From Massilia cavernae (lineage in GTDB: Bacteria; Pseudomonadota; Gammaproteobacteria; Burkholderiales; Burkholderiaceae_D), in contig NZ_QYUP01000149.1 in the NCBI RefSeq assembly GCF_003590855.1, positions 1-64,000 on the forward strand: 64,000 nucleotides of DNA, given 5' to 3'. Made by a program: the position numbers and the translations under genes. The notes beneath the pieces are model-generated. The model had not been told where the DNA came from, did not search any database, and worked only from the letters and a program-made list of their open reading frames with translations. Numbering within the stretch: position 1 is the first letter of the stretch; each line of letters opens with the position of its first letter. Positions 1 through 7,388 of the stretch are shown here, piece by piece.

Positions 1-2271
1 CTGGGCAATACGGTGCGGGTGGTCGTCGAGAACACGTCGGGGGACATTTTCGATGCAGAATACCTGGCGGCGCTGGCAAAAATTAACGACACCCTGTTTC
101 TCACTCCCGGGGTGGATCGCAGCTGGATGAAATCGCTGTGGACGCCACTGGTACGGTGGACGGAGGTCACCGAAGAGGGCTTTGCCGGCGGGACCATTAT
201 CCCGGACACGTACGACGGGTCGCCAGCTTCAATGGAGCAAGTCCGGCAAAACATCGCCAGGGCAGGCATCGTGGGAAGCCTGGTGGCCAACGATTACAGG
301 TCGAGCATGATCGTGGTGCCCTTGCTGTCGAAAAATCCCGACACCGACCAGCCTCTCGACTATGGCACTTTTTCCCGCCTGCTCGAGGATAAAGTACGCA
401 AGCCATACGAAGCGGCAACGGAGCTGGAGAACAAGCTGGCGCCGCTTCAATCCGGGAAGATCCGCATCCATATCATTGGCTTTGCCAAGCTGATGGGCGA
501 TCTGATCGATGGCATTGTCAAGGTGATGCTGTTCTTCGTGGCGGCGGCTGTGGTTGCCACCCTCATCATTTACGCCTATACCCGCTGCACGCGTAGTACG
601 GCGCTGGTGGTGCTGTGTTCGCTGGTGGCAGTCTTATGGCAAGTCGGCATCGTTACCGCATTCGGTTTCCAGCTTGATCCGTTCTCCATCCTGGTTCCCT
701 TCCTGGTATTTGCGATTGGCGTTAGCCATGGTGCGCAAAAGATGAACGGAATTATGAATGACGTCGCCAAAGGGACCCACAAACTGATCGCCGCGCGCTA
801 CACGTTCCGGCGCCTGTTCCTTGCCGGCGTGACGGCGTTGCTGGCCGATGCGGTTGGCTTTGCCGTATTAATGCTGATTGACATTCCCGTTATCAAAGAT
901 CTCGCCATCTCTGCCAGCATCGGTGTGGCGGTGTTGATTTTTACGAACCTGATCCTGTTGCCGGTACTGTTGTCCTATGTCGGCGTGAGCGCAGCAGCGG
1001 CAAGGCGTGCGCTGGCTGATGAGAACGACGAGTACCGGGGCAGCGGGTTGGGGGCCACGTGGATGCTGCTGGGCCGTTTCACTGAACGCCGCTGGGCGAT
1101 AGTGACCGTACTCGGCGCCGGCATCCTTGCCGTGGTCGGCTTCATGGTGAGCCTCAATCTTAAAATTGGCGACCTGGACAGCGGCGCACCGGAGCTGCGC
1201 TCGGATTCCCGGTATAACCAGGACAATGCCTACATCACGGCAAACTATGGATTGTCGAGTGATGTGTTTGCTGTACTGGTCAAGACACCCAAGGATGGCT
1301 GTGAACGCTACGCAACGCAGGTCGAGGTTGACCGCCTGGCGTGGGAATTGCGCCAGGTTCCTGGTGTGCAAACCACGGTATCGTTCGTCGATACCCTGGC
1401 CAACCAGGTGGCCGGCACCTTTGAAGGCAACCCGAAGTGGAGTTCCACGCTCCGCAATGAAAAAATCTCCAACACGTCCATCCACGATATCCTGGGGTCG
1501 GGTACGGAGCTGTTAAACGCGGAATGCTCCGTCATGCCGGTGGTTGCCTATCTCACCGACCACAAGGCCGAGACACTGGACCGGGTTGCCCACGCGGCGC
1601 AACAGTTTGCCGATCAGCACAATGAAGGTGGACGCGAGTTTCTGCTGGGGGCGGGTAGTGCCGGCATCGAAGCTGCAACGAATATCGTCGTCCGCGATGC
1701 CAATCGACAAATGCTGGCCTATGTTTATCTGGCGGTGATCGTGCTCTGCTTCATCACCTTCCGCAGTTGGCGCGCTGTCGTCGTGGCGGTCGTTCCCCTG
1801 GTGCTGACTTCCATACTAGCCGAAGCGTTAATGGTCATGCTGGGAATCGGCGTAAAAGTAGCCACGCTTCCTGTCATAGCCCTGGGTGTCGGGATCGGTG
1901 TCGACTACGCCCTGTATCTGCTCAGCGTCCAGCTGGCGCACCAGCGCGCGGGGCAATCCCTGGAGCAGGCCTACAAGACCGCCGTCAGCTTTACCGGCAA
2001 AGTGGTTGCTCTGGTGGGTGTCACTCTCGCGGCCGGCGTGGTGACCTGGGCATGGTCCCCAATCAAGTTCCAAGCCGACATGGGCATCCTGCTGACCTTC
2101 ATGTTCCTGTGGAATATGCTCGGTGCGCTGATCCTGATTCCTGCCTTGTCGCACTTCCTGCTCAGGGGGCGCGGCCCGGTGGCTGCTAAAGCCGAAGCAC
2201 TACGCAAGTCGTGCAACAAAGCGCAGGAATCGGTAAATAGTGGCGCAAGTACAGAGAAATGGTGCAGGTAA
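1..2271 (+). CDS. RND-superfamily (MMPL/HAE3-type) exporter, 5' end outside window
   Basis: The frame is open from base 1, so the gene starts upstream; about 756 codons are visible. The protein alternates blocks of membrane helices (about residues 165-330 and 360-385, then 570-725) with a large soluble loop between them, the layout of RND permeases of the hydrophobe exporter-3/MMPL/Patched type. The first block is a sterol-sensing-domain-like bundle. Such exporters move hydrophobic molecules across the inner membrane and often accompany genes for breakdown of steroids, terpenoids or long-chain compounds (family knowledge). It precedes the P450 by about 160 bases and all genes to 10 kb share its strand, so a role in moving the P450 substrate or product is a reasonable inference. 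The substrate cannot be read from sequence. Confidence 0.85.
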   Translation: MGNTVRVVVENTSGDIFDAEYLAALAKINDTLFLTPGVDRSWMKSLWTPLVRWTEVTEEGFAGGTIIPDTYDGSPASMEQVRQNIARAGIVGSLVANDYRSSMIVVPLLSKNPDTDQPLDYGTFSRLLEDKVRKPYEAATELENKLAPLQSGKIRIHIIGFAKLMGDLIDGIVKVMLFFVAAAVVATLIIYAYTRCTRSTALVVLCSLVAVLWQVGIVTAFGFQLDPFSILVPFLVFAIGVSHGAQKMNGIMNDVAKGTHKLIAARYTFRRLFLAGVTALLADAVGFAVLMLIDIPVIKDLAISASIGVAVLIFTNLILLPVLLSYVGVSAAAARRALADENDEYRGSGLGATWMLLGRFTERRWAIVTVLGAGILAVVGFMVSLNLKIGDLDSGAPELRSDSRYNQDNAYITANYGLSSDVFAVLVKTPKDGCERYATQVEVDRLAWELRQVPGVQTTVSFVDTLANQVAGTFEGNPKWSSTLRNEKISNTSIHDILGSGTELLNAECSVMPVVAYLTDHKAETLDRVAHAAQQFADQHNEGGREFLLGAGSAGIEAATNIVVRDANRQMLAYVYLAVIVLCFITFRSWRAVVVAVVPLVLTSILAEALMVMLGIGVKVATLPVIALGVGIGVDYALYLLSVQLAHQRAGQSLEQAYKTAVSFTGKVVALVGVTLAAGVVTWAWSPIKFQADMGILLTFMFLWNMLGALILIPALSHFLLRGRGPVAAKAEALRKSCNKAQESVNSGASTEKWCR

Positions 2272-2430
2272 ATGCCTTGTATCATGGTATCTGTCAGTTC
2301 AGATCAGTGCAGTGCAGACGGTGTAACAGAGTAAGTCGGATTGCTCTGCTGAAAATATAAAAATGCCTGACCCGAGCGGCGGCTGTGGTAGCGCCCTCGG
2401 GAAGCGCAAAGACGTTAGGAGACAAATAAA

Positions 2431-3648
2431 ATGTTGCAGCTTGACCTCAAAAATCCGGATCTTTATGTTAATTCGGTGCCCTATGAAGCTTTCGCAAAGC
2501 TACGCCGTGAAAGCCCTTGCAATTGGAATCCTGAAAGCGATGGCAGTGGATTCTGGGCAGTCACGAAGCATGCCGATATTGTGGCGATTTCCCGTCAACC
2601 TGAGATATTTTCGTCGGCGTACAAATATGGTGGGCACCGCATTTTCAACGAGAATGAGGTTGGCCTGGTAGGGGGCGGGGATTCGGCGATTGGCGTGCCC
2701 ATGATCTCCCTTGATCCGCCCCATCATACCGAGTACCGCAAACTGGTCATGCCGGCCGTATCACCGGCACGCCTGGGTGATATCGAGCAGCGGATACAGG
2801 CCAGGGCGGAGCGTCTGATCTCGAAAATTCCACTCAATGAAGTGGTCGATCTGGTACCGCTTCTGTCAGCGCCGCTGCCATTGTTCACGTTGACAGAGTT
2901 GTTTGCCATTGACGACGAAATGTGGATCCAGCTTTACCATTGGACCAACGCATTTGTGGGTGAGGACGATCCCGAGTTCCGCAAGACGCCCGAGGAAATC
3001 GGCAAAGTACTGGGTGAATTTGCCGCCTTTGCGCAGGAACTGTTCACGACCCGCCGCGTCACTCCCGGTGCGGACATCGCGTCCCTGTTTGCCAACGCTG
3101 TGGTTGAGGGTAAGCCCGTTGAGTTCCGCGAGTTTTTGGGTAACATGATTTTGGCGATGGTGGGGGCAAATGAAACCACCCGCAATACCATCAGCCACAC
3201 CGTCAATGCGTTTTCCCAATTCCCTGAACAGTGGGACCGGATCCGGGAAAACCCCGCGATGCTGTCGACCGCCGCGGCTGAAATGGTCAGGTACAGCAGC
3301 CCTGTCATGCACATGCGTCGCACGGCGGTGGTCGACACCATGATCGGCGACCAGGCGATTAAGAAGGGCGACAAGGTGGTAATGTGGTACATCGCGGCCA
3401 ATCGTGATGAGTCGGTCTTCAAGGATCCGGATATGTTTGATGTCGGGCGCAAGGGGCCGCAGCATGTCGGCTTTGGCTCCGGACAGCACGTCTGCGTGGG
3501 TTCGCGTCTGGCTGAGATGCAATTGCGTGTTGCCTTTCGGATCCTGGCTGAACGGGTGAAGCGATTCGAGGTGGTTGAGCCGCCGCGTCGGTTCCGTTCC
3601 AATTTCCTGAATGGATTGAAGAACCTCAACGTTCGCCTGGTAGGCTAA
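2431..3648 (+). CDS. Cytochrome P450 (CYP124/125/142-like)
   Basis: A 405-residue soluble bacterial P450. Visible landmarks are the I-helix GANETTR at residues 245-251, the K-helix ExxR (EMVR, 284-287) and the heme loop FGSGQHVCVG with the axial Cys355. The GANETTR form of the oxygen-activation motif, and the C-terminal stretch RFRSNFLNGLKNLNVRL, recall the CYP124/125/142 group that hydroxylates terminal carbons of steroids and branched lipids; the substrate here is inference only. The start is supported by TTAGGAGA upstream of ATG 2431. Its redox partners lie downstream (5776 ferredoxin, 6097 reductase), making a class I three-component system. An AraC gene follows 13 bases after the stop. 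Confidence 0.93.
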   Translation: MLQLDLKNPDLYVNSVPYEAFAKLRRESPCNWNPESDGSGFWAVTKHADIVAISRQPEIFSSAYKYGGHRIFNENEVGLVGGGDSAIGVPMISLDPPHHTEYRKLVMPAVSPARLGDIEQRIQARAERLISKIPLNEVVDLVPLLSAPLPLFTLTELFAIDDEMWIQLYHWTNAFVGEDDPEFRKTPEEIGKVLGEFAAFAQELFTTRRVTPGADIASLFANAVVEGKPVEFREFLGNMILAMVGANETTRNTISHTVNAFSQFPEQWDRIRENPAMLSTAAAEMVRYSSPVMHMRRTAVVDTMIGDQAIKKGDKVVMWYIAANRDESVFKDPDMFDVGRKGPQHVGFGSGQHVCVGSRLAEMQLRVAFRILAERVKRFEVVEPPRRFRSNFLNGLKNLNVRLVG

Positions 3649-3661
3649 TTTGGGAGGCGCC

Positions 3662-4531
3662 ATGGCGCATTCGGCTAAACCCAGTAACGAATCGATCATT
3701 TCCGACATCTTGAGCTGCGCGCCGGATAAGCAGCTCGAGTTGGATGAGACCGCCGTTACCATATGCAGGTGGCGCCAGCTGGTGGGCAGCTATTCCCTGC
3801 CTGCGTTACCGTGCCCTACTTACGTGGTGCATATTGGCGGCAAGCCAGCGATCAAAGTGTGGCAGGGCGAGGGCTGGAGTGAGGCCAGTTCGAAGCCGAG
3901 CGACGTCACGCTGATGCCGAGCGGTGTTCCCACACGTTGGCTGGTCGATGGCGAGCTGGATGTCGTAACGTTCAGCCTGCCCAATCTCGAAACGCAACGG
4001 TCAATGGAAAACGAGCAACGGATTCAGTTTGCGTTTTCCGATGCTCTGGGCGTGGCGCTGACGCGGCAAATTGTCGGTGAGCTGTATCAACCGGAGTCGC
4101 CCCAGCGCGATAGCTACATCGACGCGATGATGGGCGCGCTGAATGCACATCTCGTTCGTTATTGCGAACCGAAGCCAGTGAGTGAAATTCCTACCGTCCA
4201 GTCGTCGGCTTATTGGCTGAGCACGGTCTTGGCGGAAATTCGCAATGTGCCAGGTCAGGATCACACCGTCGAAAGCCTGGCCAAGATTGCCGGCCTGACG
4301 CCATGGCATTTTTGCCGCGTGTTCCGCAAGGCCATGGGCGTCACGCCGCATCAGTTTGTTATGAACACCCGGCTCAATATGGCCGAGCTGATGCTTGTGC
4401 AATCGGACATGCGCATCTCGCAGATATCCGACGCTCTGGGCTTCCGCAACCAAGGGCATTTTTCCACTGCCTTTACCCGGCGCTCGGGGGAAACGCCAAG
4501 CCAATACAGGCTACGCAACCGGGCTAAGTAA
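3662..4531 (+). CDS. AraC-family transcriptional regulator
   Basis: About 289 residues: an N-terminal cupin-like sensing region (about 25-125) and a C-terminal pair of helix-turn-helix motifs (about 185-285) with the family signature TPHQFVMNTRLNMAELML and a second helix ending GFRNQGHFSTAF. The ATG at 3662 is chosen because GGGAGG sits just before it. It lies between the P450 and alcohol dehydrogenase genes on the same strand, so it probably controls this catabolic cluster in response to its substrate. The inducer cannot be inferred. A second, larger regulator of a different family closes the cluster at 7389-10067. Confidence 0.9.
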   Translation: MAHSAKPSNESIISDILSCAPDKQLELDETAVTICRWRQLVGSYSLPALPCPTYVVHIGGKPAIKVWQGEGWSEASSKPSDVTLMPSGVPTRWLVDGELDVVTFSLPNLETQRSMENEQRIQFAFSDALGVALTRQIVGELYQPESPQRDSYIDAMMGALNAHLVRYCEPKPVSEIPTVQSSAYWLSTVLAEIRNVPGQDHTVESLAKIAGLTPWHFCRVFRKAMGVTPHQFVMNTRLNMAELMLVQSDMRISQISDALGFRNQGHFSTAFTRRSGETPSQYRLRNRAK

Positions 4532-4634
4532 CGATGTATTGCGCTTTTTTTGATGGGGGCAACGCCCCCAGGGGGACTGCTTTGCCAGTGCCTTGGAAAA
4601 ACCGGATTTGACGTATAAAAACAGGAGACGACAG

Positions 4635-5738
4635 ATGGAAATCAAGGTAGCGCTCGCGCGTGCCGCGCATCAGGAATTCACGATTGAACATGCTACGCTG
4701 GAAGACCCCCGGTCAAACGAAGTCCTGATCAAAATCGTCGGGGTGGGTTTGTGCCATACGGACCTCGTTGCGCGTGACCAGTTCATTCCTATTCCTCTGC
4801 CGGCGGTATTGGGCCATGAGGGCGCGGGCATAGTGGAGAAGGTTGGTGACGCCGTCACCAAGGTTAAGCCCGGTGACCGGGTCGTGCTGAGCTTCGCCAG
4901 TTGCGGCGTGTGTGGCAAATGCCACGATCACTTGCCTGCCTATTGCCACGAATTCCCGGTACGGAATTTCCTGGGCACGCGGCCCGACGGCACCTCGGGC
5001 GTAGGCGTAGGCGGGCAAGCGGTTTCCGCACACTTCTTTGGCCAGTCATCGTTTGCTTCGCATGCGTTGGCGTTCGAACGCAATGTTGTGAAGGTTGCCG
5101 ATAGCGACCTTCCGTTAGAGCTGCTCGGACCACTTGGCTGTGGCTTGCAGACGGGCGCCGGCGCCGTCATGAACTCGTTTGCATGCCCGGCCGGTTCGTC
5201 CATCGTCATCTTCGGCGGTGGTCCCGTCGGCTTGGCCGCAGTCATGGGCGCAAAGATCCGTGATTGCGGGACCATCATCCTGGTGGAGCCTGTCGAAGCC
5301 CGTCGTCAGCTTGGGCTGGAGCTGGGCGCACATCATGTGATTTCTCCCGCTGAATGCAATGTGGCCGAGGCGATACGCGCCATCGTGCCTGCCGGTGTCG
5401 ATTTCGCGCTTGAAAGCAGCGGCCTGGAGGCCGTGGTCGCGACCGCGCTGTCAGTGCTGGGCAGCCGTGGTTTGCTGGGACTGGTTGGAGTTCCTCCCAA
5501 GCCGGAAAGCGCCGTATCGGTGAATCTTGCTTCGCTGATCACTTTTGGCCATCGCATCCACGGCATTATCGAAGGAGACAGCGATCCCGACATCTTTATC
5601 CCGGAGCTGATTTCGCACATCAAGGCGGGCCGCTTCCCGATACAAAAACTGATCAAAACCTATGCCTTAGACGAAATTAATCACGCGGTAGAAGAGCAAT
5701 TGCGTGGGAACTGCATCAAGGCAGTCCTCATACCTTAA
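4635..5738 (+). CDS. Zinc-dependent medium-chain alcohol dehydrogenase
   Basis: A 367-residue MDR-family dehydrogenase that should oxidise a primary or aryl/allyl alcohol to the aldehyde with NAD(P)+. The GroES-like half carries the catalytic zinc ligands (Cys in GLCHTD, His in LGHEGAG, Cys in GPLGCGLQTGAG) and the four structural-zinc cysteines in CGVCGKCHDHLPAYC. The Rossmann motif FGGGPVG lies near residues 195-201. It resembles the benzyl/geraniol dehydrogenase branch. Start ATG 4635 has AGGAG 10 bases upstream; the frame is open further upstream but without support. In context it probably takes the alcohol made by the P450 one step further. Confidence 0.93.
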   Translation: MEIKVALARAAHQEFTIEHATLEDPRSNEVLIKIVGVGLCHTDLVARDQFIPIPLPAVLGHEGAGIVEKVGDAVTKVKPGDRVVLSFASCGVCGKCHDHLPAYCHEFPVRNFLGTRPDGTSGVGVGGQAVSAHFFGQSSFASHALAFERNVVKVADSDLPLELLGPLGCGLQTGAGAVMNSFACPAGSSIVIFGGGPVGLAAVMGAKIRDCGTIILVEPVEARRQLGLELGAHHVISPAECNVAEAIRAIVPAGVDFALESSGLEAVVATALSVLGSRGLLGLVGVPPKPESAVSVNLASLITFGHRIHGIIEGDSDPDIFIPELISHIKAGRFPIQKLIKTYALDEINHAVEEQLRGNCIKAVLIP

Positions 5739-5775
5739 GTGGCGCAATTGTCGAAACATGAAAGAGGAGCAAGCG

Positions 5776-6090
5776 ATGTCAACAATCAAAATACGCCTTC
5801 GTAGCAACGAAGAGCTGGAAATCAATACCGCCAACGATTTGTCGCTGATGGAGGCAATGCGCGAGGCCGGGGTGGACGAGATGCGCGCATTGTGCGGCGG
5901 ATGCTGCTCTTGCGCGACCTGCCACGTGTACGTCGTCCAGGGGAGCCCGGAATTGGCGGTCGTCAATGACCTTGAGGATGCCATGTTGAGCAGCATTCTC
6001 TACCGAAAAGAAGGTTCCCGGCTTGCTTGCCAGATTCCCGTGACGCAGACCTGTGAGGGCCTGGTGGTCGAAATCGCACCAGAAGAGTAA
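5776..6090 (+). CDS. Adrenodoxin-type 2Fe-2S ferredoxin
   Basis: A 104-residue ferredoxin, the electron carrier between the reductase at 6097 and the P450 at 2431. The cluster ligands fit C-x5-C-x2-C...C: Cys40, Cys46, Cys49 and Cys85 (motif LCGGCCSCATCH). Two additional cysteines at 43 and 44 sit in the binding loop. Start ATG 5776 follows AGAGGAGCAAGCG; the frame is open upstream but the family length supports this start. It resembles putidaredoxin, terpredoxin and rhodocoxin. The stop is 6 bases before the reductase start, so the two are surely co-transcribed. Confidence 0.95.
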   Translation: MSTIKIRLRSNEELEINTANDLSLMEAMREAGVDEMRALCGGCCSCATCHVYVVQGSPELAVVNDLEDAMLSSILYRKEGSRLACQIPVTQTCEGLVVEIAPEE

Positions 6091-6096
6091 TACGCG

Positions 6097-7326
6097 ATGA
6101 ACACTCAATACGATGTGCTGATTGTCGGCGCTGGCCACGCCGGCGCGCAAGCCGCTATCTCCCTGCGGCAATCCAATTTCGTTGGGTCGATTGGACTGGT
6201 TGGCGACGAGCCGTCGCCACCGTATGACCGGCCGCCGCTGAGCAAAGAGTATCTGGCGGGTACCAAACCATTTGAGCGCATGCTGATACGGTCCGACAGT
6301 TTCTGGAAAGAGCGGAACATCGACTTGCTGCTGGGCCGGCGCATCGTCTCGATTGATGCTGATGCGCATATTGTCACGGCCGACGATGGCCGCGTGCTTG
6401 GTTTTGGCAAGCTGCTGTGGGCGACTGGAGGGCAGGCGCGTACGCTGTCGTGTCCCGGGAGCGAGCTGGGCGGTATTCATACTATACGCAAGCGCTCCGA
6501 TACGGACGGTCTCATTGCTGAATTACCTGGAACAGAGCACGTCGTGGTCGTCGGCGGCGGCTATATCGGTTTGGAAGCGGCGGCGTCTCTGCGCAAAATG
6601 GGCAAGGAAGTCACCATCGTCGAAACGCTGGACAGGGTACTGGCGCGGGTAACGAGCCCAATGCTGTCCGGCTTTTACCAGCAGGTCCATGCCGAGCATG
6701 GCGTCCATTTCCAGCTTGCCAGCGGAATCCAGGCGCTGGAAGGAAAGGGTGGCCGGGTTCGCTCAGTCAGGTTGTCGGACAATACGCTGTTGCCTGCCGA
6801 TCTGGTGATCGCAGGGATAGGTATCGAACCGGCCGTTGCGCCACTCAGGGCTGCGGGAGCCGCAGGGAAAAATGGCGTTGACGTTGATGTGCGCTGCCGT
6901 ACTTCGCTGCCGGATATCTTCGCACTGGGCGATTGCGCCGCACACGAAAACCAATTTGCAGACGGCCAACGGATCCGGCTCGAATCGGTCCAGAATGCGA
7001 CGGACCAGGCCATCACAGTGGCCAAGGAAATCATGGGACAGGGGCAGGACTATTTTTCGGTCCCATGGTTCTGGTCCAACCAGTACGATTTGCGGCTGCA
7101 AACTGTCGGGCTATCGATTGGCTACGATGAGTGCCTTGTGCGTGGCGATATGGCGCAACGCAAGTTTTCCATCATTTATTTGCGGCAAGGACGTGTCATT
7201 GCGCTCGACTGCGTGAATGCACCCGCCGACTTTGCTCAGGGTCGTGTGCTGTTGTTGGCGAGAGCCAAGCCCGACCGCGAAATCCTGACCAATGCAGCGC
7301 TGCCGTTAAAGGCATGCCTTGGGTAA
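6097..7326 (+). CDS. FAD-dependent ferredoxin reductase (putidaredoxin reductase-like)
   Basis: A 409-residue flavoprotein that passes electrons from NAD(P)H to the adjacent ferredoxin. Visible are the N-terminal FAD-binding VGAGHAGAQAA, the second dinucleotide fold VVVGGGYIGLEAAASLRKMG at about residues 148-167, and the family motif FALGDCAAHEN near 270-280. Length and layout match CamA/TerA/ThcD-type reductases. The previous gene ends 6 bases upstream. Some related reductases serve dioxygenases, but the P450 and ferredoxin neighbours make the P450 role much more likely. Confidence 0.94.
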   Translation: MNTQYDVLIVGAGHAGAQAAISLRQSNFVGSIGLVGDEPSPPYDRPPLSKEYLAGTKPFERMLIRSDSFWKERNIDLLLGRRIVSIDADAHIVTADDGRVLGFGKLLWATGGQARTLSCPGSELGGIHTIRKRSDTDGLIAELPGTEHVVVVGGGYIGLEAAASLRKMGKEVTIVETLDRVLARVTSPMLSGFYQQVHAEHGVHFQLASGIQALEGKGGRVRSVRLSDNTLLPADLVIAGIGIEPAVAPLRAAGAAGKNGVDVDVRCRTSLPDIFALGDCAAHENQFADGQRIRLESVQNATDQAITVAKEIMGQGQDYFSVPWFWSNQYDLRLQTVGLSIGYDECLVRGDMAQRKFSIIYLRQGRVIALDCVNAPADFAQGRVLLLARAKPDREILTNAALPLKACLG

Positions 7327-7388
7327 CAATATTGCGCGCGATTTCGCCCATTATTCGCGAGCATTTCGGCCGTTAGGGGAGTGGCACC

